From contig JAQISU010000179.1 of NCBI GenBank assembly GCA_029339505.1, forward strand, positions 6,941,501-7,005,500: 64,000 nt of DNA, read 5' to 3'. The stretch comes from Unio delphinus. Lineage: Eukaryota > Mollusca > Bivalvia > Unionida > Unionidae. The notes below the pieces were generated by a model, which was given only the letters and a program-made list of their open reading frames with translations, was not told the origin of the DNA and did no database searches. The first letter of the stretch is position 1. Each line of letters begins with the position of its first letter. Of the stretch, positions 43,421-55,800 are shown piece by piece. The translations under genes and the position numbers were made by a program.

Positions 43421-45622
43421 CACTAAAATACTTCTTGTGATTCTTATTGATTCTAAATGAAAATTGTGCCAATCAAACATGATGTCCATGGTTGCAGTCT
43501 GGAAATTCTTTTACAGTGTAATTGATCTAATTGAAAATGATGCTAATGAGACCTCCTGGTGGGTTAGTGTTACTGATTTTAGAGATTTGTCGTGAAATTT
43601 CATCCTAACATGGGCTTCAATGAGTTAGTTGTTTAAAACAGTTGGCTGACATTTTTATGAGTTATTGCCCGGGATTGGTTTAGAATTTTCATCCAAATTA
43701 ACACTATAGCATTATCATGTTTTGTTTAATTTTATGAATTTAATCCCAAGTTTCATCTTGAGAGTATTTTAAGCTAGTAAATCCGTGATCAGGTTTTGCG
43801 GATTTTTCAGAGTGAAGATCTTGATGGCTTGGGATTACAATTTTTTTTAAATGTCATATTTACTGCAAAAAAAAAAAATTGACTTGTCAGGTCTTGATAA
43901 ATTAAGGTTTTGAGTTTGTTCACTGAGTTATGACCCTCAATCCATCCACTCATAATAGAAATTCCAATATAATATGAACATGTTAGCATTCAGACTTTTA
44001 ATTGGCTTCACACCAGGTTTGCAGTCATGTGTCATTTTGGACGAGTTCAGAATCAGTGATGATTATATTGGGAATATATTTTATGAACCTGAAGCTGTTG
44101 GTTCTATTATACATATTCCAGAGTCTTTTGAACTATCAACGTCTTTGCACTTTTTCATGATTTGAGCCAGATTTATTTGGCTGTTTTACTCAGCAAGGTT
44201 TTTGATGAATGAAACGGTTATCATTTTTAATGCTATTAATGGCTATTACACTATTGAACAGAGAAGATCCTTTTAATATACTTTAAACAACAACCATCAT
44301 TGCTTGGAAAATATAAAAGTATTTTGACAATATTTTTGCAGTATTTAGGGTTAGAAGTAGACCTCTGAGGAAAAACCTGAAATTTCATTTTGACCTTAGA
44401 AACCTAACTTTTTTTTATAAAAAAAAAAAAAAACTGAAGAAAAAATTTAAAAAAAGGAACCTAAACATTTGTGATAAAAAGATGAACAGCTGTATTCTAG
44501 CCCCACTGAAAAGCCTTTTTTTGCAGTTTTTCATTTGGCAAACCTAGTGTTTGAGAAAGCTAGCAGATTAAAGACATCATGCCTATTTATTTATTTATTA
44601 TGTTTTGCTATTAAAAGCTTTATTTTTATTGATTTTGAAACTTTCTTACTTTTTTTAAATTTTCATTAAATGTTATGCTTACCATAGAGATAATCTTGTA
44701 ACTGCTCTTTGTCTTGAACCTCAAAAAAATTGAACCTCAAGAGAGAGAATAAATCTTGAAAATGTCAAAATTTTAAAATATAATTTCAGTTCTAACTCTG
44801 AGCATTCCTCAAAGTGGACTTAGCTCCTACACCTATGTACCATGTATAATCGCCTATCTAAGTCGAGTCCCGCTGCAAACATTGTACCAGAACGTCAGGG
44901 TCTGTGTTGTTTATTCTCCTGATTACTCCTGGCAATGCAGTGGTAGATCTGGGTCATTGCAGTTTGCAGCTGGAGTCAACTTATAAGTGAATATAAGGTA
45001 CATCGTACAAAGAGCTCAAACAAATACTATTGATAGGTGGGGGACAATGACCGTCTTCTTTACAAGTTCTTGATGGTATATCATTTACCATTTAATTTCA
45101 TGAAACAGCTTAATATTATGCAAGAAATTGAAAGACAATCTTTCATTGTTTATTTGAAAGCATTGTTTTGACTGAGACAAAAATAAACACCATTTGGTTG
45201 TAATAGGAGAGAGAAGAAAAATAACACAAATTGTTAACTTGCAAACTTAATACAAAGATAATTTTTGTACAGAAATACAGAAATGAGAAAACATTGATAG
45301 AAAAATGCAAAATGACAACAGATAAGAAAATTTGCACTGCTTAGAAGTGACAAAAATCATTGATAACTGAATAAAGGTTTGTTTTTTTTATTTGTGTCTC
45401 ATATTTTTCAGAATATGAGACCATTTCATAGTTTTTTTATATTTTGAGAAATAAAAGGTCATGATATACACTTCAGGTCAGATCTTGCTTTAATTGTTTT
45501 TAATAGAAAATCTTATTTTTAAGAAAAAAAATTTCATGTGTTTTGACAATTTTGACTACGTACTTTTAATGTCAGGTCTTGGTGGTAGTGGCGGAATAAA
45601 TGTATTGACCACATACTTTTAA
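43421..45622. other. no recognisable gene
   Basis: AT-rich with several A/T homopolymers. A 125-bp stretch at about 44865-44990 (AGGGTCTGTGTTGTTTATTC TCCTGATTACT) resembles the 31-kb/41-kb repeat. The 63-codon frame at 43974-44165 is not supported by splice sites or homology. Confidence 0.45.
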
Positions 45623-45735
45623 GCTTTCCAGTAGTTTCCTGTGATTCATTGTTTCTTCCTCCACCAGTTGTACTGGCCACCATTGCACAGAGAATATAAT
45701 GTTAACCCTACACCAACAACAGCAACAACAACAGC
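45623..45735 (+). mobile_element. SINE-B, 3' fragment
   Basis: AGCTTTCCAGTAGTTTCCTG TGATTCATTGTTTCTTCCTC CACCAGTTGTACTGGCCACC matches the SINE-B middle, then a degraded ATGTTAACCCTACACCAACA end with CAA tail. The head is missing. Confidence 0.75.
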
Positions 45736-46477
45736 TCATTGGGAATCGACATCAACTGATGCACAACACAACCCCTCTTTCTCATGCCTCCAAAATCAAA
45801 GTAGTCACTGCTATAGAGAACACATTTCATCAAATGGTAGAATTTTAGTATTAGGTGAACCTTTTTAAGCAGACCACCACCTCCTATTTCCGAGTTTTGA
45901 TTGTGGATTTCATTGGTAAGCATTCCTTTTTTGCTGAAAGACATATTTTACTGTACTGTATCTTATGGTTGTTATTTGTTTCCGTTAGTGATGGGTTGTT
46001 TCTAGGAAGAATATATCTTTCATTTATTTCTTAAAAGTAATTTTTGTTTTTAAGAATGTTCTCAGTATTGGTAGTCCCAAGTTAAAAAAAGGATTGATAA
46101 ATGTGCTTGAAAACATCAGATATGATAACCAAATTTAGGGCATCTGGCCGATGTTTCTATCCAGATATTTCCCAGTATCCCATACAAAGACTTAAATATG
46201 ATTGATAAGGATGAATGAAAGTTTACAGGATATTTAGGTCAAGATGGCAGCCAAATTTCAGTTGATGTATTTATCCGTGACGAGCATTAGTATATATAGG
46301 CAGACATTTTTTATTCAAACAACACCTTATCAGAAATGTTAAAATTTACATAACGTAAAATTAGTTTAAGATACTTTTCTTGTCGATGTTTACTTGCATT
46401 TTTATTTCTCATCATTGTTTATTCTGTAAGAATGATCTACGACTTGTACACTTACTTTAATTAAAGGCCCGACACAA

Positions 46478-46483
46478 TTTATT
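46478..46483 (-). terminator. polyadenylation signal candidate for the receptor gene
   Basis: TTTATT on the + strand is AATAAA on the gene strand, about 185 bp past the stop codon. A second one lies at 46401-46406. Placement is reasonable but the motif is frequent in this DNA. Confidence 0.4.
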
Positions 46484-46666
46484 TGTATTGAACACAATAA
46501 AACAAGTTAGATGAACAAAATGTTTCAAACAAGTTTTACCAAATATACATAAATAAATAAGATCATGGATCCAGTTTTGTTTGTTTTTTTTGTAAAAAGA
46601 AGTCCCTGCATGGTGTAGTAAATAATTTCTTCATAATTGATACTGTAATCCACATGCATGATCGTG

Positions 46667-48337
46667 TCATACTTCTGTGTCACTCATATCAGCATCAGTC
46701 GTTGCCACGGCCTCTTGGGGAAGATATCGCAGCAAAACGCAGGCCCGACATTTGGTCAGAGACAAAGTCACAACTTTATTTATTGAAGAATCCATACAAA
46801 ATAAAATGTTTGGGTAAATAATTGTTTGCACCAGAGAAAGGGCCGTTGTGCATGTTAAGATGTTTATGAATGATCCAGGAGTCAAAAGGTGGGAGATGGC
46901 TTCTGTTACAAGCATTGGCAACATACAGCACGTAAATGTGGATACAAGAAGACATGTAAATTTAAAAATGTTAGACTGGTTTTGGTTGACACTAGTAATG
47001 TTAAAATCATCTTGTTTGTCATCACCATCACCATCACCTTCAGCATCGCTTGGTGTAATGCTGATGGCTGGAGGAGTGGGACATATAGAGTCCCTCCTGT
47101 CAGATTGAATACTTTCCCCCCTGCATTTTGTTATAGATTCAGCACTTACAGTTTTTGTTTGAGGCTGTGAAGACTTGAGGGTATTGGTCTTTTTAAGGTC
47201 TGTTTCTGAATGGAAAGGAAAGTTTGCAGAAAGTTTGGGATTTTCCAGCTGGGCCTGAAGCGCTTGTATATCCACAGAGAATTTTCTGACGTAATTATAC
47301 TGCTTTGCTCTCTGCAGCATATCAAAGTGAGGGTCACTTATTTGTGCAATGGTGTGTCTGCGACGCCCTAAAATGGTAGCCATATTGACACCAAGATGAT
47401 TTGGCGTCCTTTGGACCTTGCATTTTGAAGGAGAGGGGAGATCCCCCAATGTCGATGTGTTATCATCTCGCAGGGAGCTTTTATCCTGGACTGGCAAAAT
47501 AGACAAAGCAGGTGGTTCTTCTATAATGTCCATCGCCTCCTTTTCATTTTCATCACTTTTTTCTTCATCCTCTTCAACTTCCTTGATCAAAAAAGTCGGC
47601 ACTGTGAGTTGTTCTGGCTGATTCAGATCTACACTTTCTGCTTGAGTTTGCTTCCTTTTACACATTTTGATGAATCTGATTGCAACCATTGTGCATAACA
47701 TTAGAATCAAAACCAGGAGCCACAGAGATTGCAGAACTAATTTAAAAAAGAAGGATTTTTCATGTACAATGTGATAGGATTTGGATGATTCATCTTCCAT
47801 GTTCAATGTAATAACTAAATAGGCCACTGCAAGGCCAGAACTTATCACAAGCCATATAAATATTGTGATAATACCAAAGTGAAGTTTGGGAATTTCATCA
47901 TATTTTTTCACAAATTTTAAGAAATTTTGAAGACAGATTAACACAAGCAAAGCGGCTAGAGCACTGATCAATAATATGTATATCCCATATCCCGTAAATT
48001 TTAGATCCAAATCTTGTTTCGTTTGCTGCTTGTTCCATTCCATGTCATCCACATTGCTTGCCTGATGTCGAATGAGACGTGAAATTTCCAATGGACACCA
48101 AATAAAATCAAATCCACAGCACACAATCAACAATAACAGATAAAGAATGTGGCGCAGTTTGGTCAAAATTCTGTTAGTACACATGGACACCAATACCGTA
48201 AAACTTGCTCCGCCACCAAAAAAAACGGCAAGGCTCAGTGTTGTAACTGAAAGAACAATGGAATAGAGCTCCATCTTAGATGGATCACTAGCAGGTTCTA
48301 TCATATTTGAATTATTTGCAAAGGTTGCCATGTTCAT
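46667..48337 (-). CDS. putative orphan rhodopsin-like seven-helix receptor
   Basis: 556 codons, unspliced. Seven hydrophobic segments lie at residues about 24-51, 62-86, 114-141, 152-178, 197-224, 457-481 and 488-514, with a short N-terminus carrying a glycosylation-type NNS (8-10). Segment 7 ends IIYPNILF, a variant of the class A NPxxY region, and segment 6 has CCMLP where class A often has CWLP. The DRY motif after segment 3 is replaced by LQNFLKF, and the cysteine that usually starts segment 3 is absent. Loop 3 (about 225-456) is very long and acidic in part (EVEEDEEKSDENEKE). It also holds basic and phosphorylation-type motifs (RRRHTI, RKFSVD, RRDS) around a dense stretch RRHTIAQISDPHFDMLQRAK that looks conserved. 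Location is the plasma membrane and function is signalling, but the ligand is unknown. Start: ATG 48337; the third codon is also ATG in better context. A divergent membrane protein outside the GPCR class is possible. Confidence 0.8.
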   Translation of the reverse strand: MNMATFANNSNMIEPASDPSKMELYSIVLSVTTLSLAVFFGGGASFTVLVSMCTNRILTKLRHILYLLLLIVCCGFDFIWCPLEISRLIRHQASNVDDMEWNKQQTKQDLDLKFTGYGIYILLISALAALLVLICLQNFLKFVKKYDEIPKLHFGIITIFIWLVISSGLAVAYLVITLNMEDESSKSYHIVHEKSFFFKLVLQSLWLLVLILMLCTMVAIRFIKMCKRKQTQAESVDLNQPEQLTVPTFLIKEVEEDEEKSDENEKEAMDIIEEPPALSILPVQDKSSLRDDNTSTLGDLPSPSKCKVQRTPNHLGVNMATILGRRRHTIAQISDPHFDMLQRAKQYNYVRKFSVDIQALQAQLENPKLSANFPFHSETDLKKTNTLKSSQPQTKTVSAESITKCRGESIQSDRRDSICPTPPAISITPSDAEGDGDGDDKQDDFNITSVNQNQSNIFKFTCLLVSTFTCCMLPMLVTEAISHLLTPGSFINILTCTTALSLVQTIIYPNILFCMDSSINKVVTLSLTKCRACVLLRYLPQEAVATTDADMSDTEV

Positions 48338-48340
48338 TGT

Positions 48341-48359
48341 TCCTGTGTTTTAAAAAAAA
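48341..48359 (-). promoter_or_regulatory. possible 3' splice acceptor just upstream of the receptor start codon
   Basis: On the gene strand the sequence reads AATTTTTTTTAAAACACAG and then GAACA before ATG. This pyrimidine tract plus CAG suggests a 5' non-coding exon further right, with the whole coding region on one later exon. No donor or first exon was identified in 48360-51380. Confidence 0.45.
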
Positions 48360-51300
48360 TTGTATCTTTCTTCAGTCTTGCAAGTCAGTAATATAAAATG
48401 ATCATCAGGAACATACCATATAGTAAATGTAAGCCAGAATGATTTTCTTATTAAAGTATTCCAAATAGATTAATATTGTGAGACAGAATCTCACTTATGT
48501 TTGCAAATATTTCACTTAACACAATCTATCCAGTATTAGTGGTACACCATCTTATTGGTGAGTTAGGTAACACTTTTCATGCAGTTGTTGTGTGCGATCA
48601 AAGGTTCAAGCAGTTTCTCGCTGCAGTCCTAAAATCCCAGTTATAGAGCTGAAAAAGAAGAGACAGGATACATTATAAAGCAAAAGAACATGATGGAATT
48701 ATTTCCATATACATGTACATCTAAAGCATGAAGAAAAGTTATCTTTCTTGATTATGATGTAGAGTTATCTTTCTTGACTATTGACCACTTTTTAAGATTG
48801 CCATTTTCATTTGCTTCCTGCCTTCTGGCCAGTAAAGTATATACTTGCTTAGTCTAACTGGATATATCCAAATCAGCCATTGCATAATATGCTGGTGGAT
48901 TGGAGAATATTTGTTAGGAATAATAAGTAGAACCTGATCTGTTAGTGCATTCTATGGTTGCAGATGAAGGGTTTTGTTTGTAGTTGGACTTGACTTATAA
49001 ATGAATATATGCATTAATAGCAGTACCAATCCAATCTTTGTAACTAATTGCTGGATATGTTAAATATAAATAATAAATTAGGTAGTTCAAGAAAAAATCT
49101 AACATCATCATATACTTGTCAATAAATACCAATATATGGGATTTGAGGTTGTGTTGTGTTGATGTTTTGATTCAGCAAGACAGAATATGTATTTGATGAT
49201 GTGGACAGTGATAAAAGAAAAGTCATTTGGAAGATAACATTGCTAATGCCAGCTCTATACAATTTGCAATGCAATATCTTGTATGGTACTAAAAATAACT
49301 TAGTAGACTGTGAGTGGTTGTCTATTGTGTTAAACATGTTGATTCAATCAAATTGCATGACAGTTGACTTCATTAGGTTTTCCCCCACAGTTAAACCTCT
49401 CAAAACTGAAACATCACTATACTAAATCCTCTTATAACCAATGCATTATTCTGATCCAGTATTTTCCTCCTTTCATTTGAATAAAAACAATTAAGTAACT
49501 CCAAACCACTCTATTTTTAAAACTGAAAAAAAAAAGGTTCGGATTTCACTTGTAAAATTTAAACTTGATTCATGTTCAGGTTATGATGCAAGAACTCATT
49601 TAACTTATTAAACCTCCAGGGATTTATCTCATTTCGCCTGAAATGCAAATCAGAAACGCATGTTGGGGTTATTTCCAAATACATCCAAAAAGTCTGCTTC
49701 CAAGAGATTTTCATTTAGCCTGATGCCTAGTTGTGTTAGAAAGGATAAAAGTTAAGAGTTCTCCTTAGTTTTATTTTTTTGTTGTTACAAGGGCTTGCCT
49801 CTTGTTGAGCAGCTCAGATCTGTCATCTGCCTTAGATCTGAGGTCAAAAAGTCTAAAATCCAGACACAAAATCCAATTCTGATAACAGGAGAATTTCAGG
49901 TGTCAAAAAGTTTGGTTTCCCCTCTGTATTTTGTGATGCAAGTAGAAAGTCCAGATAATTTGGTATCATTGTAGAGCTACACTTCACTACTTTTCTGTAA
50001 TACAACCTACGTTGGCATATCTTAAATGACCTTGACACTACAGAACTCGAAAGTAGGATACTACCTCCTGACACACAAACATGGTGCCGGGAGTTAGTGA
50101 GTTACGAGATTGGTCAATGATCCAGAAAATGACCAGGCATAAGTTTAGATGAAGCACAGAGCTATGGCAGTAGTCTTACACTCGGCCAAACTTATAGCTT
50201 TCAGAGTTAGTTGTTTGTAATATAGTGTCAGCAATATAACAAAGGTGGTTGTGTTTATTTGCTAATCATGTGTGTCATTGACAAGGGGCACAATAAATAT
50301 CATTGTAACCAGACACTTGATGACTTTGTCATTAAAAAACAGTTTTCATTATATTGGTATCATACAACATTTCTAATGACATAAGGCAGACCACTAGACT
50401 TGGATGAAATCTTAATGTTTTTGAAGAGTTCTAGTAATATAAATACCTCATTTCTCTGCATATGCATCTTTTTCACAGTTGAATTTTTCAATACAGGATT
50501 ATATTTTATATTGTATATATGTTTATGTGTTCACAGATGCCTGTGCATATGTACTTTGATTTTTAGAATCATTTACTTAATTTCAAGCCAAGTTTATCAT
50601 GTCTTGTTGTATCAATTGATTGAGGTATTAAAAAAGATGCGAGGTCAGTAGGAGTATAGACCCATCATAGTTACTAGTCTAGGAATCCATTCATCGTCAC
50701 CTCATCCTTGTATTCATATCAGGTGAAATTCATCATTACCTGGAGAAATTTTTGATCAATACTTAATAATGACTTTCCATGTAGAAATGACAGAGAACAG
50801 CAGTGTATCTAAATATAGCATGAACGAACTCTTATATTAATAATGAGATTTTTCATGCCGTCTTTTGGGATGCAATTTTAATAAAGTGATCTCCATCTGT
50901 CTCATTATAACAGATATTTTAATTGCCCATGGGCATGTTAAATAATACAGATGACTTAGTAGTGGATTGTATCTGTCATTAACCCTTTTAATAAGTTGGT
51001 AATGGCAAGCCAGGTGGCCACTGGCAACTGTGTTCTACAATTACTGTGTCTCCATTTTATTCCTAATAATTACTAATCTCTTGTAAAGTTTTCATTTGTT
51101 GCTAGAATGGCTAATTTGATGTGTCATATATTTCATTGATTTTATAATTAGTGCCTTTTATTGCTGCTTCCATTACTAAAATAATAACAGGAGTCCCTAG
51201 AACAGACTGACACTCTAGTGGGTGAAAAAAAGTTATAGGAATTCTAAACAACATCCTTTTTTTTAAGTATCAAGTGTTAAAACTCTATGATATTCTTTAG

Positions 51301-51379
51301 CAATGAAAAAAAGATTTTTAAATTTGCTAATGTGTACATATTTCAATGTTAAATTGGCAGCATTTACATTTAGGACATC
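48360..51379. other. no recognisable gene
   Basis: AT-rich; it may include the receptor promoter, 5' exon and first intron. A stretch at about 48925-49000 resembles the 31-kb/41-kb repeat. The small frames on both strands (49119-49337, 49201-49425, 49853-50074, 50400-50651) have no family signal. Confidence 0.45.
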
Positions 51380-51720
51380 ATTAGAAATCTTTTGGTGGAA
51401 AACCCATATCATAATGATCATTCATTCAGGGAGAGCAGTGACAGAAAGATTTTTAAGATGGCAGCTATGTTGAATGTAAAACTGTCAGCATTTACTGTGA
51501 GGACGGCTAGGTATCATATGAAGTCTATTGGTGAACACACCATATTGAAATATCCATCCATTAAGAGAGGGTAACAATATTTTGTAGATATGATATTCTA
51601 TTCAGAACTAGCAATGACAATATTTTCAAGATGGCAGCTGTGGCAGAGATAGTGGACATCAGATTGCACCATTTTCATGTAAGACCAACTGGACATCATT
51701 AGTAACATACAAGTGTTGTA
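51380..51720. repeat. decayed tandem repeat, about 180-bp unit, 2 copies
   Basis: 'GCAGTGACAGAAAGATTTTT AAGATGGCAGCTATG...' (about 51434) and 'GCAATGACAATATTTTCAAG ATGGCAGCTGTGG...' (about 51611) are each followed by a CAGCATTTACTGTGAGGAC / CACCATTTTCATGTAAGACC stretch and a CATCATT-like end. Confidence 0.5.
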
Positions 51721-54700
51721 CGATTTGGAAGATTTAAATGAGAGTTATACAATGGAGGAAATCAGTTTTTATGATCTTATGCATTTAATAGACCTTTCAA
51801 AATAACTATAATTTATTTACAATCTCACAAACTAACATGCTTTTTCACAAAACCCCATTTTGTGTTTGTTCATATTTATATATTTTATGGTGTTTGTTAC
51901 ACAAGTTTGTGTTTTGTCACAGCCACAAAAGTAATGAAAACTGATCCCCCATAAAATAATGAATTTACTCTCTTCTTTTCTATTTTTTTGCATTAAGTAC
52001 TATGTTGTTCTCACACTGGCTGTGGATATTTCTGCTTTTTAGTCAGAGCTTTTATCACTTAGTAGTTAAAACCGCCTTTTCTGAAGAAGTGACCATGAGC
52101 GTTAAACAAAAAAGTACTTCATACATTGTTCATTGCAGCATAAAGACAAATGGATAACTGAATCTTCAGTGCATGAAATTATGACCATGTACAGTTTTTT
52201 TTCCAAGGCAGTTTTTAGCTTTACTGGTAATAAATCAGAACAGCTTTTGGAATATTGTAGTGTCTAAAGTCTGTCCGTCTGTTTGCCCCAGTTTGTTATT
52301 TGTACTCCAATAGAAATTGTTCTGCTTTTAGCGACCAACCAATCATCCCCCAAAACTGTGAGGAGGGGGGGGGGGGCAAGGTCCTGCAAATTGCCCCAAA
52401 ATTCCCATCAGATAACTTGTTTTATCAGGTGGTTGCTTCAAAAAGTTTTGCACAGGGAGCCATAACTTCTTGTTATCTCGCAATCAGCTTTACTGCCTCT
52501 TATTATCTTCAAAATTGTTTTAATGCTGCTTCTCTTAAATGCTTGGTCATATCAACAGGAGGCTTACCATTATCAACAAATACATATTTATGATAGCCTA
52601 CTTGGTTCTTAATGAAAATGGTTCCAACCTTACATTTAATATGACCACCCTGACATATATCTTGAAAATTTTGTTCTCTCTGAAGAATATCAGAAATGGA
52701 TTAAGCACTTGGAAGTTCAAAGAAAAAAATGGTCTTGCCTAAGATTCCAGCCAATAGAGCACCATTTCCTTCAGGGACTCATATTGAAGGTAGATGATCT
52801 AAAACATGCCATCTCTCATACTATTTTTGTGTAGAAATATAAGTTCAAATGGACTGTATATTGACTGTAATATTATTAAGACCAAATTCAAATTTTATAT
52901 TTAAAAAAAATTCTCACTGGATATTTTACAAGAAAATTTGAATGCTGTTCTAAATTGGTGAAATCCAATTTTGTTTCAAGGCTGACATAATCATTTACTT
53001 CTACTGCATCTTACCTTGTAATGCTGTTTGCCAAAATGCTTGTCTAGCATAAATAACTGATAAATATCCAAGAAAATAATCCAGTGTATCCCAAATGTTT
53101 ATGGCCAGGGCCAAGCGTGCCTGCTTAACCTCTGCAGTATGTAAGACAGATTTTCATCCCATCAGGTTGAAGTTGTTACACAGCACTGAACAGCGTAAAC
53201 TGTGTACCCCACATTTGTTACAAGTCCGTTTATTGATCTCAAGACTCAGGCTTTACAATATGCAGAGAGGTTTTGCATGGCATATGCTGTTGGACTATAC
53301 TCTTATTTAGTAATATTAATTAATTAATATTCCATATCTCCATTTTTATGGTCTCATCCTCTACTGGAAATATCTCAGACATGCATAGGCAGACCTAAAA
53401 ACAATGTTACATTACAAAATTATGAATTGAGGTGGTTTAGCAGAGCCTTACATGTTTTGCTTCACACGTTAAACATTGATATTCAATTTAAGGAATGGAC
53501 AACAATAGTACTGCATGTAATTGTAATTAGATATACAAGCAGAAAATTATGTCTCTTGGTAGAGAATTTAGGATAATTGCCAGTTTGGATTTCAATCTGA
53601 CATTGTATAGAGATTTGTAAACTTAAATGGTAAAAAGAAAATAATGGTTTATGCGCATTAAATTTAAATCAAAACCAGAGGTTGAGGTCTTTTGAAAGCC
53701 ATTGGTCAGTATTCATGACCAGCATAGACAACTTCTAAAATGCTTTGTTGTATGTGTTGCCACTCATGGTACTCCTCATATCTTTTTGTTATTGATGGTA
53801 TCCTCTCATATTTAGCTAAAAGAAAAGTACCATTATTTATTTTAAGGTGATTAAATAAAATATTTTGTAAATGAATGTTACATTTTTTCCATGGCATTAG
53901 ATTGGTTTAACTTGGTACTCCTTTTATTGTCAGCATATTTTTACAGTTATATGGTTATATTCAAATATCATACATTTTATGTGAAGTTATTGTTGTCTTA
54001 ATAAATAAATAAATAATAAATAAATACATTTAGATTCTCTGTTTAGAAATGTATGTAAATGTGGAATATTTTGTTAGGGCCCATCAAGAAATATCCACGT
54101 GTCACATGGAGTAAGTGTGTCATTCATTAAAGCAATCACATGGGTCATCTCATAACCATTCTGCATTTACAAAGTTTTGTAAAAAAAAAAATCCTTCATT
54201 TAGACTATTTGCTTGCTTCAATAGTACTAATTTGTATTACCTTAAATTTGATTTCATTTGATTGACTGACTTGCTTTCATTTTTGATTATTTCTGATCTT
54301 GAGTGTACAGTTTCAAATCGTTTTTTGAAACAAGGAACAATAGGGTAGACACAGATCTGCATACATTTTGACTTGCATTTAGATAATTATGGCTCTCAGA
54401 TAATATTAGGACTGAGTGATAGAAGTATTATCCAAATTTCATTCATTTTTAACCTATCTAAAACAGACACCTTCCCTAGAAGGACATTTTGATTTCTTTA
54501 TTCCAGTAGACTGACAATTTCTGACAATTATTTCAAGAAAATGATAGAGGTTTAACTTAGTCTTCATATAATGTATATTTATGAAATTAATATGCAATTG
54601 AGGTAAAACATGTTATTCAAAAACAAAAAGATTGGTAATGAATAAATATGCTGGAAATTTTCAGTTCTAGATTTGCTTTTTTAAAACTGAATTTTAATTA

Positions 54701-55090
54701 AAAACTAGATACATACTACCTACAAAAATATGTAACACCAAACTAATGGGCATTACTAGAAAAATTCATTGGTGAAGTTTCGTCTTTTCAAGTCCCCAAA
54801 CATATTTAGGAGGAGGGTAATGAAAATTAATGGTTGTTTCTAGGCGTAGGATGCATATATTTTGTGCTGAGGGTCTGAAGTGTTGAGACAAGTACAACAC
54901 TGCTGATGTCAGTGCAGACATCGGTATGTATAAAATGTATGCATGTGTATGGCCAAGTTGCACTTCAACCATTCTTTTTTCGTAGGACATCCCCACCCCA
55001 ACCTCGAAATGGGGTCAGCTTTGTATATAGTTTTAGTTGAGTTGTTCATTTAGCTTTTGTATATGACATTGTAAATACATAGTGTTGCAC
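51721..55090. other. no recognisable gene
   Basis: AT-rich, with a 12-G homopolymer (52366-52377), an AAATA-type short repeat near 54000-54027, and scattered small frames without domains. 52270-52330 resembles an old interspersed repeat, but I cannot classify it. Confidence 0.45.
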
Positions 55091-55094
55091 AAGG

Positions 55095-55180
55095 AGTCCT
55101 AAAACTTGGTAAGAGGATGTGTCTTGATGAGAACTACAATCTCCTCACAAATACAGGTCACAGTGACCATTATATAATGA
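55095..55180. repeat. relative of the 12.5-13.4-kb repeat
   Basis: AACTTGGTAAGAGGATGTGT CTTGATGAGAACTACAATCT and CAGGTCACAGTGACC share the GTCACNGTGAC core and its left flank with 12540-13450. A second CAGGTCACTGTGACC is near 55340. Confidence 0.6.
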
Positions 55181-55439
55181 TTTTGGTTAAGTTGAGAGTG
55201 ATTTTAACAATTTTTGGCAATTCTTTTTTAGAACGATCCCCTTAAAGTTGAGTGATTTTAAGTTTATTCTCAATTTCTCTTCATACTGGATTCATCAAAC
55301 TTGACAATTTCTTCTCTATTAGAATCATACTCTTAAAAACAGGTCACTGTGACCTACATTTCACTAGCTTAGGTTCATGTTTTGCATTTCTAGAAAGCCA
55401 ACATGCTTTAAAAGGGCTTACTGTTTTATAAATGCCAAT

Positions 55440-55800
55440 CTGACATTAAATGTGGTTACCATTTCTAAAAATAGAACAAACATTTCAACAGAATATTTCA
55501 GACAACATTCTAGTATTAGGGGCTTTGAAATTTAAACGGATGATGATGACCCACCATCAAATATGGATGTTGTTACTAAAAATAGACCAAATTTGACAGG
55601 CAACATTCTAGTGTTAGGGGCTTTCAAATTTAAACAGATGATGATGACCCACCATCAAATATGGATGTTGTTACTAAATATAGACCAAGCTTTCATAACC
55701 TCTTCTTGACAGAATTTGACCTACTTTAACTGAAAATGCCCTAACTTGAGAACCATTCAGATTTATACAATGATGTTGTTCTGCCATCAGATTGACTGCT
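55440..55800. repeat. about 105-bp tandem duplication, 2 good copies plus decayed ones
   Basis: 'CAACATTCTAGTATTAGGGG CTTTGAAATTTAAAC.GATGATGATGACCCACCATC' occurs at about 55503 and 55603. It continues as AAATATGGATGTTGTTACTA in both copies. Looser versions follow to 55800, and related text appears at 62600-62950. Confidence 0.8.
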
